NCBI RefSeq assembly: GCF_028898845.1 | Contig: NZ_CP118574.1 | Span: 8,481,001-8,545,000 of the forward strand | From: Streptomyces sp. WZ-12 | GTDB lineage: Bacteria > Actinomycetota > Actinomycetes > Streptomycetales > Streptomycetaceae | Direction: 5' to 3' | DNA: 64,000 nt | Shown here: positions 54,974-63,830 of the stretch, one piece after another | Position numbering within the stretch: position 1 is the stretch's first letter | How the letters are laid out: every line of letters begins with the position of its first letter | Position numbers and translations under genes: made by a program | The notes under the pieces: generated by a model | The model's input: only the letters and a program-made list of their open reading frames with translations | Database searches by the model: none | What the model was told of the DNA's origin: nothing

Positions 54974-55696
54974 GTGGAGCCTCGGGCCAGGTCCTTTGAC
55001 GAATTCGCCGAAGAGTTCGAGCTTCTGCACGATCTGACCGGGGACCCTGTCGGTGACTGGCTGGCCCAGCACCTGCCCGCACACGGCGGACGGGCTCTGG
55101 ACCTCGGGTGCGGGACGGGACGCCACGCCGTACTGCTCGCGGAGCGCTTCGCACAGGTTGACGCACTCGACATCTCCCCTGCCATGGTCCGGATCGCCGC
55201 CGCCTCCCGGCCCCGCCACAACATCCGCTACCTCGTCGGCGACCTCGGCACACTGCCGGAATCCCCGGCCTACGACCTCGTCCTGAGCGTGTCGACGCTG
55301 CACCACGTTGACGACCTCCCCACCACGCTCACCCGCATTCGAGACCTGGTCGCGCCGGGCGGCCTTGCGCTGCTCCACGACGGCCTCTGCGAGGGTCGAC
55401 CGCCCGCACGCCCCCGGCTGTATGCGAAAGAGGTGCGGCGCCTGCTCGCGGGGGTGGCCCGCAGCCCGCACAACACCGCCAGGGCCTGGACCGTGTTCCG
55501 GCTGCGGACCGGTGCGTGGCTGGCGCACCGGGCCGGTGACCGCTTCCTGACACGGGAGGCGTTCAGGCGCGTCCACGGCACGGTCTTCGACGGCGCCCGA
55601 TTCGAGGAGGCGCCCAACGGCTATGCGATGTTCTGGCGCCGCCCCCGTGTGGGGGCCGGACCAACCGACCCTGCCCTGCCGATGGACGTGAGCTGA
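54974..55696 (+). CDS. class I SAM-dependent methyltransferase, intact homologue of the operon relic
   Basis: 240 residues. SAM motif I ALDLGCGTGRHAVLLAERF (about 40-58), VDALDISPAMV, and STLHHVDDLPTTLTRIRDLVAPGGLALLHD are complete. The C-terminal domain (about 160-235) is the part that recurs as a frameshifted stump at 37688-37981. A perfect AAGGAGG lies 7 bases before GTG 54974. If the cluster product carries an O- or N-methyl group, this is the likely enzyme. Confidence 0.88.
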   Translation: MEPRARSFDEFAEEFELLHDLTGDPVGDWLAQHLPAHGGRALDLGCGTGRHAVLLAERFAQVDALDISPAMVRIAAASRPRHNIRYLVGDLGTLPESPAYDLVLSVSTLHHVDDLPTTLTRIRDLVAPGGLALLHDGLCEGRPPARPRLYAKEVRRLLAGVARSPHNTARAWTVFRLRTGAWLAHRAGDRFLTREAFRRVHGTVFDGARFEEAPNGYAMFWRRPRVGAGPTDPALPMDVS

Positions 55697-55706
55697 GGCG
55701 CAGCCG

Positions 55707-56357
55707 TCAGCGCAGGGCAACCACCGATCCCGTTCGTTCGGTGGCGATCTTGACCGCGAAGCCCGCCAGCGCGGTGCCCATCGCATAGCGGTGCAGGCGC
55801 TGCCAGAGCGGGTGTCGGGCGAAGAACCCGGCGACGGAGCCGGCCGTCACGATGAAGAACGCGTTGCCTGCGACCCCCACCGCGATCTGGGTCAGCCCCA
55901 ACAGCAGTCCCTGCAGGCCGACATGACCGCGTGCCGGGTCGACGAACTGCGGCAGCAGTGAGATGTAGAGGACGGCCACCTTGGGATTGAGTACGCAGGT
56001 GAGGAAGCCCATCAGGAAGAGCTTGCGGGGCCCGTCCTGCGTCAACTCCTGGGTCGCGACGGAGGATCGGCCGCTCGGTCGGACGGCCTTCCAGGCCAGC
56101 CAGAGCAGATAGCCCGCGCCGCCCAGCTTGATCGCCAGGTAAATTTCCGGCACCAACGCGAAGACGGTGGCGATACCGGCGGACACCGCGATGAGGTAGA
56201 CCAGGAAGCCGAGGAAGACCCCGGCCAGCGAGGTCAGCCCCGCCCGGCGGCCTTGGGCGATCGAGCGGGAGACCAGGTAGATCATGTTCGGCCCCGGGAT
56301 CAACACCATGCCGAGTTCCACCACCGCGATCCCCGCTATTGCTTCGAGCCCGATCAC
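55707..56357 (-). CDS. LysE/RhtB family amino-acid exporter
   Basis: 216 residues with six membrane helices; the family motif GPNMIYLVSRSIAQGRRAGLTSLAGVFLG is at about 23-51, and LNPKVAVLYISLLPQFVDP at about 117-135. It exports amino acids or analogues. GTG 56357 (7 bp after GGAGG) is preferred over GTG 56360. It converges with the methyltransferase gene. Confidence 0.9.
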   Translation of the reverse strand: MIGLEAIAGIAVVELGMVLIPGPNMIYLVSRSIAQGRRAGLTSLAGVFLGFLVYLIAVSAGIATVFALVPEIYLAIKLGGAGYLLWLAWKAVRPSGRSSVATQELTQDGPRKLFLMGFLTCVLNPKVAVLYISLLPQFVDPARGHVGLQGLLLGLTQIAVGVAGNAFFIVTAGSVAGFFARHPLWQRLHRYAMGTALAGFAVKIATERTGSVVALR

Positions 56358-57052
56358 CACACAACCTCCGTACGCGCGTTCGCCTGGGCGCAACCTAGCA
56401 GTCCACGGCCAGGTGCGGCGCACCGTGCCGATCCGAGACAAGACGCCCGTCACCTTGGCGCGTTGACTACACCAACAGGCCCGATTCCCAGGCGGATGGG
56501 AGACGGCCCACTGATCGCATCGGCTGCCTGTCCACGACTCCCACCCCCCCGCCCGGCCGGAGTCGGGTCAACCCGAGGTGGGGCGGTGGAAGGTCACACC
56601 AGCGAGGGCCGTCGATCGGCCGCCCACTCGTACCATCCCGGCCACCCGGAAGGCGGGCTGGCGATCTGACGGCCTTCGGGTTCCGCTGCGCGGTGCTCCC
56701 GGCCAACCACCGAGCCCTCGTGGGCCTTCCAGCCCCTGGCAGGCCGACGATCAGGAACAACACGGCCATACCCGGAGCCTTTGTGGAATTCGAGGCGAAA
56801 GCAACCGCGTGCGACGTTTCGACCTGGGCGTCGACCCGTCGGTATCCGTGCAAGGGCCCGCCCGCTGGAACCACACCGCGGCGAGCGGTTCCTTGCCGTG
56901 CTGACGGGCATTCAGTGCGCCCTCTCCAGAGCTCAGTTGGCCCACGGATGTCGATCCTCCAGCAAGGCGGGGCATGGTACTCCGCCGGCCGAAGACCGAA
57001 GGGGCGGCCCCCGCGCGGCCGCGGCCTCTGAGTGGCATGTTTGGATGTATTA
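56358..57052. other. about 700 bp with no intact gene
   Basis: Apart from the possible P-loop relic at 56660 I see nothing coding. The right end must carry the promoter of the AMP-ligase gene, around an AT-richer patch at 57030-57065. Confidence 0.5.
56660..56769 (-). pseudogene. possible relic of an AAA/zeta-type P-loop kinase
   Basis: MAVLFLIVGLPGAGRPTRARWLAG followed by KAVRS looks like the N-terminus of small P-loop kinases (LIVGLPGAGKTTRA...), but the catalytic GKTT is GRPT, and the sequence loses all similarity within 35 codons. It is probably a decayed fragment. Confidence 0.4.
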
Positions 57053-58675
57053 GTGATTGTTAATGCACAGGAGACATCCGAGTCGCGGACCTACGTGGAC
57101 CGCATTCTGGATCACTGGTACAAGGACGAGGACGCCGAGGCGCTCGTCCAGGGGGCACAGCGGCTGACCAGGGGGGAAGCTCGGCGTCGGCTGTTCAGGT
57201 TGGGGCATGCGCTGCGCGGGCAGGGGCTCGCCCCCGGCGACGGAGTGGGACTGTTCCTGGCCAACCGCGTGGACTCCGTCCTGGTGCAGCTCGCCGTCCA
57301 TCTCATCGGCGCTCGCGTCGTGTTCCTGCCGCCCGAGCCGGGGCCCGGCGAGCTCGCTGCGCTCGTCGAGCAGTCCCGGGCGCGCGCCGTGGTCACCGAC
57401 CCGCTCTTCGCGGAACGGGCCGCCGACGCGGCCGGCCGCAGCATCCACGCCCCCGAACTGCTCAGCCTCGGGCCCTGCGAGCAGGAGTGCACGGACCTGC
57501 TGGCCCTCGCGGCCGGGTGCCCGGACGTGCGCCCCGAGGGCGTGCCCGCCCCGGGGGCGGACGAAGCCGTCACCGTCCTCTACACCGGCGGAACCCTGGG
57601 CCGCCCCAAGCTCGCCTCGCACAGCCACCGGCTCTACAACATGCTGGTGGACCTGGTGGACGACGCCCAACAGGAGTCCGGCTCCACGTTCTTCCCGAAC
57701 ATGGACCAGGGCACGGACAGGGTGCTCGCTTCCACGCTGCTCACGCACGGCAGCGGCCACCTCACCTCGCTCCAGGCCCTGGTGACGGGCTCCGCCCTCG
57801 TCGTGCTGCCCGAGTTCGAGGCGGACGCGGCGTTGACGGTACTGCGCGAGGAGCGCATCACCGCCACCATGTTCGTACCGCCCATGCTGTACGCGGTCCT
57901 CGACCACCCGGAGTGCAAGCCGGGTGTCCTGCCCGCGCTGCGGCGGATCGTCGTCGGCGGCGCTGCCACGTCACCCAGCCGACTGCAGCAGGCAGTTGAG
58001 GTGTTCGGGCCCGTGGTCAGCCAGGGCTACGGACAGTCGGAGTCGCTCGGAATCACCGCGTTCGGTGCGGAGGACCTCGCCTCGGAGGGAGCCCGGCGCC
58101 CCGAGCTCTGGCGTAGCTGTGGTCGCGCGATCTCCGACGTCAAGATCGAGATCCGCGCCGAGGACAGCACGGAGGCGCTGCCCGCCAGGCAGGTCGGCGA
58201 GGTGTGCGTCCACGGCGAGCCGGTGATGCTCGGCTACTTCGAGGACCCGGAGCGGACCGCGGCGGCGCTGCAGGACGGCTGGCTGCGCACGGGCGACATG
58301 GGGTACCTGGACGCCGAGGGGTACCTCTACCTCGTCGACCGGGCCAAGGACATCATCGTCACCGGCAGCACCAGCGACAACGTCTACTCCCGGGTCCTGG
58401 AGGACTTCCTGCTCACGCTGCCCGGCGTGCGCAACGCGGCGGCGCTGGGCGTGCCGGACGAGGAGTACGGGGAGGCCGTACAGATCTTCCTGGCCACGGC
58501 CGAGGGCGTCGACGTCGACCCGGAGGCGGTCGCCGCGGCGGTGACCGCCGAGTTGGGAGAGCTGTACACGCCCCGGAAGACGGTGCTGCTGGAGCAGCTC
58601 CCGACGACCAAGGTCGGCAAGGTGGACAAGAAGGCGCTGCGCGCGCGCCACGTTGACAGCCCGGCGGCGCCGTAG
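57053..58675 (+). CDS. AMP-dependent acyl-CoA synthetase/ligase
   Basis: 540 residues. A3 is VLYTGGTLGRPKLASHSH (Leu in place of the usual second Thr), A5 is SQGYGQSES, A7 is WLRTGDMGYLDAEGYLYLVDRAKDIIVTGS, and the final TTKVGKVDKKALR gives the catalytic Lys. It activates a carboxylic acid. The start is unsure: GTG 57053, or GTG 57032, in which case a TTA codon (57050) would be included. Ribosome sites are weak for both. A strong hairpin terminates it. Confidence 0.88.
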   Translation: MIVNAQETSESRTYVDRILDHWYKDEDAEALVQGAQRLTRGEARRRLFRLGHALRGQGLAPGDGVGLFLANRVDSVLVQLAVHLIGARVVFLPPEPGPGELAALVEQSRARAVVTDPLFAERAADAAGRSIHAPELLSLGPCEQECTDLLALAAGCPDVRPEGVPAPGADEAVTVLYTGGTLGRPKLASHSHRLYNMLVDLVDDAQQESGSTFFPNMDQGTDRVLASTLLTHGSGHLTSLQALVTGSALVVLPEFEADAALTVLREERITATMFVPPMLYAVLDHPECKPGVLPALRRIVVGGAATSPSRLQQAVEVFGPVVSQGYGQSESLGITAFGAEDLASEGARRPELWRSCGRAISDVKIEIRAEDSTEALPARQVGEVCVHGEPVMLGYFEDPERTAAALQDGWLRTGDMGYLDAEGYLYLVDRAKDIIVTGSTSDNVYSRVLEDFLLTLPGVRNAAALGVPDEEYGEAVQIFLATAEGVDVDPEAVAAAVTAELGELYTPRKTVLLEQLPTTKVGKVDKKALRARHVDSPAAP

Positions 58676-58715
58676 GCCCCGTTGTTGTGAAGCACCCCGG
58701 CTGATACGGGGTCAA

Positions 58716-58748
58716 GTGCGCCGCGAAGAAGGGGTCTTCGCGGCGCAC
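58716..58748. terminator. 14-bp perfect stem hairpin after AMP-ligase
   Basis: GTGCGCCGCGAAGA-AGGGG-TCTTCGCGGCGCAC, 41 bp after the ligase stop. Convergent with the SDR gene, it may act in both directions. Confidence 0.8.
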
Positions 58749-58868
58749 TCCGGCCTTTCGGCCCTCCCTCCGCGACAGGACGGAAGGCCGAGGCCGCTGT
58801 CATCCGGGCGCTCTGCCGGGAGGGCGCAGGGGTGTGTCGACTACGCGCTCAGCCACGGGTGTTGGGCG

Positions 58869-59609
58869 TCAGAGCTGAGTGCCACCGCCGTCCACGGCGA
58901 GTTCGGTGCCGGTGGTGTAGGTGGCGTCGAACGCGAGAAAAAGCGCTGCCCTGGTCACTTCGGACGGCGCTCCCAGTCGCAGCATGGGGATCTGCGCGAC
59001 AAGCGCCTCCGTTTCCTCGGCTGACTGCGGTGGCATTGACTCGTCGGCGATCCCGGTGTCGATCGGACCGGGGCTGACCGCGTTGACACGGATCTTTCGC
59101 GGGAGAAGTTCGCGGGCCAGGCTGCGGGTCATCGAGCGTAGTGCCGCCTTGCTCGCCGCGTACGCGCTGAGCATCGGCAGGCCCAGCACGTTGACGGCCG
59201 AGGTCGTGAGCACCACTCCGCTGCCCTCCGCCAGCAGCGGAGCGAGTTTCTGCACGGTGAAGTAAGGCCCCTTGGCGTTGATGGTCAGCAGTTGGTCGTA
59301 CAGCTCCTCACTCGTTGCATCGAACGGTGCGGAGCCGGTGACACCGGCATTGGCGAACAGGGCGTCGACCGTGCCGAATTCGGCCTTTACCCGGTCAGCC
59401 AGCGCATCGATGTGAGGCAGCGACGCCGCGTCGCTGCGGACCGCGATCGCGTTCTCGCCGAGTTGGTCACGGGCGGCACGCAGCTTGTCCTGGTCGCGCC
59501 CGGTGATCAGCACGCGCGCACCTTCGTCCGCGAGTGCCCGGGCAGTGGCCAGGCCCAAGCCGCTGCTGCCTCCTGTGATGACGACCTTCTTGCCCTCGTA
59601 CCTGCCCAT
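58869..59609 (-). CDS. short-chain dehydrogenase/reductase
   Basis: 246 residues, classical SDR: VVITGGSSGLGLATA (cofactor), DALFANAGVTG (NNAG variant), TSAVNVLGLPMLSAYAASKAAL with Ser, Tyr and Lys of the catalytic set, and VSPGPIDTGI. Arg in ITGRDQDKL suggests NADP(H). ATG 59609 has AGGAG 9 bases upstream. It is divergent from a TetR gene with a large inverted repeat between them. Confidence 0.92.
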   Translation of the reverse strand: MGRYEGKKVVITGGSSGLGLATARALADEGARVLITGRDQDKLRAARDQLGENAIAVRSDAASLPHIDALADRVKAEFGTVDALFANAGVTGSAPFDATSEELYDQLLTINAKGPYFTVQKLAPLLAEGSGVVLTTSAVNVLGLPMLSAYAASKAALRSMTRSLARELLPRKIRVNAVSPGPIDTGIADESMPPQSAEETEALVAQIPMLRLGAPSEVTRAALFLAFDATYTTGTELAVDGGGTQL

Positions 59610-59655
59610 GTCGAACATCTCCTGTCTGTGGAAGAAGCGTGATGTAGACGGAGTG

Positions 59656-59704
59656 ACGGGACTTGGTCCCATCACTGCACCTGAGTGACGGTACCAAGTC
59701 CCGT
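59656..59704. promoter_or_regulatory. long inverted-repeat operator, SDR/TetR
   Basis: ACGGGACTTGGT (59656-59667) and ACCAAGTCCCGT (59693-59704) are perfect 12-bp inverted arms 25 bp apart, between the divergent SDR and TetR genes and ending 11 bp before the TetR start. They are likely the two halves of a TetR autoregulatory site. Confidence 0.82.
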
Positions 59705-59715
59705 AAGCTGACTCC

Positions 59716-60285
59716 ATGGCCCGATGGCAACCCCACGCATCCGAGCGACTGCTCGTCGCCGCCCTTGAGTTGTTCGAGGAACGTGGCTACGAGAACACGA
59801 CGGTCGTCGAGATCACGGAGCGCGCCGGACTGACGAAGAGCACCTTCTTCCGGCACTTCCCGGACAAGCGAGAAGTGCTCTTCGGCGGGGGCGCGATGAC
59901 CGGACTACTCGTCGACGGGATTGGCGCGGCACCAGCCGGGGCCAGCCCCCTCGAAGCAGTAGCGCATGCGCTGGACGCGATCGGCAGGGAAGCCTTCACC
60001 TCCGATCGCCGGGAATTCAGCGCCCGGAGGTCGGCAGTGATCGCCGCCAACCCGGAACTGCGTGAACGCGAGGCGCTGAAGGAACTCGGCCTCATCGCAT
60101 CGATGATCGACGCGCTCAAGCGCCGCGGCGTTCCCGACGTGACCGCTCGCGTGGCCGCCGAACTGGGCTCGCTCGCCTGGAAGATCGCCTACGAGCGCTG
60201 GAGGGACACGACCAACCGCGACGACTTCGCGGAACTCGCGCGGCGGACACTCACCGAAGTGCAAGCGGCCAGCGCCTTGTGCTGA
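59716..60285 (+). CDS. TetR/AcrR family regulator
   Basis: 189 residues. HTH: RLLVAALELFEERGYENTTVVEITERAGLTKSTFFRHFPDKREVLF (about 12-57). The C-terminal domain is helical. There is little leader between the operator and ATG 59716. It probably represses itself and the divergent SDR, sensing that enzyme's substrate. Confidence 0.92.
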   Translation: MARWQPHASERLLVAALELFEERGYENTTVVEITERAGLTKSTFFRHFPDKREVLFGGGAMTGLLVDGIGAAPAGASPLEAVAHALDAIGREAFTSDRREFSARRSAVIAANPELREREALKELGLIASMIDALKRRGVPDVTARVAAELGSLAWKIAYERWRDTTNRDDFAELARRTLTEVQAASALC

Positions 60286-60505
60286 CGGCAGGTTCCCGGC
60301 GCAGACCCGATCCCGCTGCCCGCATCCGCGGGGCCCGCGGCCAAGTCAGGGCGAAGGGGCGCTCCTCGCCACGCCGGCGGTGCTCAGCGCACCCCGGCCG
60401 CGAACGTCGTCCTGGCCACGGTCACCACGCCAACCGTTTAGTGATCGTTTATTGGGGCTCGGCAGGATGTGAAGTGTCGAGAAGGATCCTTCGCAGGGGA
60501 ACGGT

Positions 60506-60814
60506 ATGGCCAAGCTGTATTTGGAGAAGCTCAAGTGCGTCACCACTGAGGGCTGGAGCGGCTCCGATGAGCCGAGGCTGGTTGTCCAGGATCGCGGCAC
60601 CGTGTGGAACGGAACGGTGCTGGGAGACCGGATGTTCACCGTCAAGTACGACTGCGACTTCACGGGGAGGATCGGCGTCTCACTCGGGGAGGCCGGCGCC
60701 TCGGGTGGGCACGGCGAGGTCGGGGAGCAGTGGATTACGGATACGCCTGGTGAGCGCAGTCTGCGCTTCAGGGCGGATGGGGCTGAGTACCGACTGTGGT
60801 ACGCGGTGGAGTAG
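60506..60814 (+). CDS. small beta-rich protein, unknown function
   Basis: 102 residues: MAKLYLEKLKCVTTEGWSGSDEPRLVV, then short beta-like stretches (TVWNGTVLGDRMFTVKYDCDFTGRIGVSLGE) and SLRFRADGAEYRLWYAVE. The opening pattern LKCVTTEG..GSDEPxLVV recalls C2-like or crystallin-like bacterial domains, but I cannot name it with certainty. A GGGGAACGG site precedes the ATG. A promoter-like AT-rich patch (gtttattgg) is at 60445. Confidence 0.72.
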   Translation: MAKLYLEKLKCVTTEGWSGSDEPRLVVQDRGTVWNGTVLGDRMFTVKYDCDFTGRIGVSLGEAGASGGHGEVGEQWITDTPGERSLRFRADGAEYRLWYAVE

Positions 60815-60949
60815 GTAAGGGCTCAACGGACGGGGGACTGCTGGCCGTTGGGGTGCCGGGGGGAATGGGTCGCCCCGTTCAGGGGGGCGGGTGCTCCGCG
60901 CTGTCCGGCCGCCCGTCCTGCCGGCCGACGGCGTCCGCTTGGCGCCCGC

Positions 60950-61606
60950 TTACGCCTGGCGATCCGAGGCGGCACCGGACAGGAGCAGGGCCACCAGCCG
61001 TGTGAGGCGGGGGGAGAAGTCGGTTGCCACGTGCGCGAATTCCGGGTCCTCGGCATAGAGGAGGGCGAGGTTCTCCGGAGGGTTGGAGGTCTGCCACTGG
61101 GCTGCCGCCATCGCCGTCGTGCCCGCGACGACATCGACCGCCCGCTCCCTGCCCAGTTCGGGCAGGGCGACGGTCAGGGCGCGGGCGAGGCGGTCGACCG
61201 CTTCGAGGGTGGTGAGCTTGAAGTCGCGGACCTGCTGCCGGGTCACGCCGCGTTCGAGGTTGAGCTGTGCGTGGGCGAGCAGGTCGCAGAACAGGGGCCG
61301 CGCGGCGAGGGTGCCGGCGAGTGCGGCAGCGACGTCCCCGGATGGCGCGGGCTCGATGAGGACCTCGCCGACCGTGGCGGCCCAGTCCTGCCAGCCCTCG
61401 GCGGTCAGTTGGAGGAAGACCGCCTCGCGGGACTCGAAGTAGCGCAGGACGGCCGACTTGTGGACCCCCGCCTCGGCGGCGATGTCGGTGAGGGTGACCG
61501 GGCGGACCCCGTCCCGCCGGGCCAGAGTCGCCGCCGCTTCCAGGATGTCGTGCCGACGCTGCTCCTTGTGCTCTGGTCGGCGGGCGCGCTGGAACGGGGT
61601 CGACAT
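60950..61606 (-). CDS. TetR/AcrR family regulator
   Basis: 218 residues. HTH: ILEAAATLARRDGVRPVTLTDIAAEAGVHKSAVLRYFESREAVFLQL (about 21-67); the C-terminal part matches the TetR_C_17-like helical type (LFCDLLAHAQLNLERGV). It is divergent from the SDR gene at 61710, with a palindrome in between. Confidence 0.92.
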   Translation of the reverse strand: MSTPFQRARRPEHKEQRRHDILEAAATLARRDGVRPVTLTDIAAEAGVHKSAVLRYFESREAVFLQLTAEGWQDWAATVGEVLIEPAPSGDVAAALAGTLAARPLFCDLLAHAQLNLERGVTRQQVRDFKLTTLEAVDRLARALTVALPELGRERAVDVVAGTTAMAAAQWQTSNPPENLALLYAEDPEFAHVATDFSPRLTRLVALLLSGAASDRQA

Positions 61607-61617
61607 GGGAACAGCTT

Positions 61618-61636
61618 AACGCAACACCGTTGCGTT
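61618..61636. promoter_or_regulatory. palindromic operator, TetR/SDR pair
   Basis: AACGCAA-CACCG-TTGCGTT, perfect 7-bp arms, 11 bp before the TetR start. A related imperfect element AACGCACCAGTGTT lies at 61651-61664 nearer the SDR gene, suggesting two sites for one repressor. Confidence 0.78.
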
Positions 61637-61709
61637 GCACTTGCCCAATTAACGCACCAGTGTTTCACTAAGTCATGGGGGCTGCTCACCTCACGAAAGG
61701 GGTTCTCCC

Positions 61710-62567
61710 ATGTCAGCGAAGACCGTCGTCATCACCGGCACCGCCAGCGGATTCGGGTACCTGGCCGTGCGCCACTTCGCCGCGGCGGGTTGGAACGTCG
61801 TCGCCACCGTCCGCAAGGACGCGGACCTGGGCGCGCACGCCGACCTGGACAACGTCAGCACGCTCCTGCTGGACGTCGACGACGAGGAGGCCGACCTCGC
61901 GTTCGGCGAACGCGCGCTGTCCCGGTTCGGCCGCCTGGACGCCCTGATCAACAACGCCGGCTACTTCCAGTCCGGCCCGCTCGAAGCCACCACGATGGAC
62001 CAGGTCCACCGACAGTTCCAGACCAACGTCTTCGGCCTCACCGCACTGAACAAGGCGTTCATCCCGGTCTTCCGCAAGCAGCGGTCCGGCGTGATCGTCA
62101 ACGTCAGCTCGATCAGCGCCGACGCCGGCTACCCCTACACCTCCGTCTACCAGGCATCCAAGGCCGCCGTCGCCTCGCTGACCGAGGGCCTGCACGCGGA
62201 ACTCGCCGAGTTCGGCGTCCAGGTCAAGGCCCTGCACCCCGGCAGCCACGAGACCAAGATCTTCAGCAAGGTCGACCAGGCCCAGAATGCTCCGGAGGAC
62301 TACACCGCCTCCTGGAACGCCTTCAACACCCAGTACCTCGTCCGGTCCGACCCCGCACTCACCGTCGACGTCATGTACCGGATGGTCACCGACGGCGACA
62401 CCAAGAAAGTCCACTACTACAGCGGCCCCGACGGCGAAGCGATCCCGCGGGTCAAGCAACTGCTCGGCCAGGACTGGTACCTGGAGGAGATCACCGCCCG
62501 CAACCGCGGCCAGGCCAGCCCGCTTTGGAACGCCCTCATGCCCACCCCGCACAACACGACCGCGTGA
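61710..62567 (+). CDS. short-chain dehydrogenase/reductase
   Basis: 285 residues. TVVITGTASGFGYLAVRHF (cofactor), DALINNAGYFQ, VNVSSISADAGYPYTSVYQASKAAV (Ser, Tyr, Lys) and LHPGSHET. The longer C-terminal region with VKQLLGQDWYLEEI is typical of a group of SDRs paired with TetR genes and induced by electrophiles. ATG 61710 has GAAAGGGG upstream. Confidence 0.92.
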   Translation: MSAKTVVITGTASGFGYLAVRHFAAAGWNVVATVRKDADLGAHADLDNVSTLLLDVDDEEADLAFGERALSRFGRLDALINNAGYFQSGPLEATTMDQVHRQFQTNVFGLTALNKAFIPVFRKQRSGVIVNVSSISADAGYPYTSVYQASKAAVASLTEGLHAELAEFGVQVKALHPGSHETKIFSKVDQAQNAPEDYTASWNAFNTQYLVRSDPALTVDVMYRMVTDGDTKKVHYYSGPDGEAIPRVKQLLGQDWYLEEITARNRGQASPLWNALMPTPHNTTA

Positions 62568-62960
62568 TCACCACGAGGGCCCCGAGCAACACGTCCCGGA
62601 TGCCCCCGCCTGCGCATCAACCGCTGGTGCCGGTTCCCGACGACATGACGAACACCCTCATCGGTGCGAGGACTCGGGCGGTGATCGGCGGGACCCGGCT
62701 TGGCGGGAGAGTCAACCGCGGTGGGCCGCGGGTCGGACCGTCGTCGTGGCGGACGGCTGCCATCGCGTGGCCCGCGCCCAGTTCGCCGGGCCGCCGCCAT
62801 ACCCCGGTGTGTGTCGCCTCATGGCTGCGATATCGGACCTCTTTCTCGCCACTCAGTCTGGCGCGCCCCAAGAAGTCCGCTGCGATGCCTACGCTCCGGT
62901 GCTTTTCCGCCGCCGCCCGGTACCTTCTGAGCAACTGTCCCTCTCCCTCCGGGGGTTGCC
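62568..62960. other. gene-free stretch, about 390 bp
   Basis: Open frames here have neither family similarity nor ribosome sites. It probably carries the promoter of the L,D-transpeptidase gene. Confidence 0.45.
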
Positions 62961-63656
62961 GTGGCCGTCGTACCTGCCGGTGTCACTCTCGCTGCTGTCC
63001 TGCTCGTCCTGACCCCGGACGGCGGCGGTCCGCCGCTGCCGGACCGGCTCGCCGACACCGGCGGCGGCAGTCAGCTCATCACCGCCCTCGCACCCCGCGC
63101 CGATGCCACGACGGGGACGTTGACCTGGTGGGACCGGCGGGGCGGCACATGGGTCGTGGCCGGCAGCGCGCCCGCCCGGTTCGGGGCGAAGGGCCTCGTC
63201 GAGGGGGACAAGCGCAGACAGAGCACCGACACCACTCCCACCGGTCTCTACGACCTCCCCTACGGCTTCGGGATCAAGGCCGCGCCGAGCGGGACCTCCG
63301 TGCCGTACCGCCGCGTGAACCGGAACTCCTGGTGGTGCGAGGACAGCCGTTCGCGCGCCTACAACCGCTGGGCGGAGCCGCTGCCCGCCGACTGCCGCGC
63401 CACCGAGTCCGAACACCTCGCCGACTACCGCACCCAGTACGCGCACGCGCTCGTCATCGGCTTCAACTACACCAAGCCGGTACGCGACCGGGGTGCGGGC
63501 ATCTTTCTCCACGTCAACGGGCGGGCGGCGACGGCCGGTTGTGTGTCCGCACCCGCGGACGCCGTGCGCCGGATCCTGGCCTGGGTCAACCCCCGCCAGC
63601 GGCCACACATCGCGATCGGGACCGTCTCCGGACCCACCGCGATCACCCGTTACTAG
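62961..63656 (+). CDS. L,D-transpeptidase (YkuD) family secreted protein
   Basis: 231 residues. A hydrophobic N-terminus (PAGVTLAAVLLVLTP) acts as signal peptide. The YkuD core follows: TPTGLYDLPYGFG, HALVIGFNY, and the catalytic FLHVNGRAATAGCVSAPAD with His and Cys of the HX..GC signature. It cross-links peptidoglycan through 3-3 bonds or is a related transferase outside the membrane. The start is GTG 62961; a clear ribosome site is missing. Confidence 0.87.
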   Translation: MAVVPAGVTLAAVLLVLTPDGGGPPLPDRLADTGGGSQLITALAPRADATTGTLTWWDRRGGTWVVAGSAPARFGAKGLVEGDKRRQSTDTTPTGLYDLPYGFGIKAAPSGTSVPYRRVNRNSWWCEDSRSRAYNRWAEPLPADCRATESEHLADYRTQYAHALVIGFNYTKPVRDRGAGIFLHVNGRAATAGCVSAPADAVRRILAWVNPRQRPHIAIGTVSGPTAITRY

Positions 63657-63830
63657 ACGAGTCGATCGGCCTCCTGCCCGGAGGGAGTCAGTCGAACGAC
63701 GTCCTCGTCGACCCACCGCAACCATGGTGCCGGCAGGGCGTCACGCACTCCGACGACCGGCATTGAACGGGCGGTGAACCACTTCCGTCGACTTGCGGGT
63801 GGCTTCGGGCGCGGAGGCGCGAGCCGGGGG

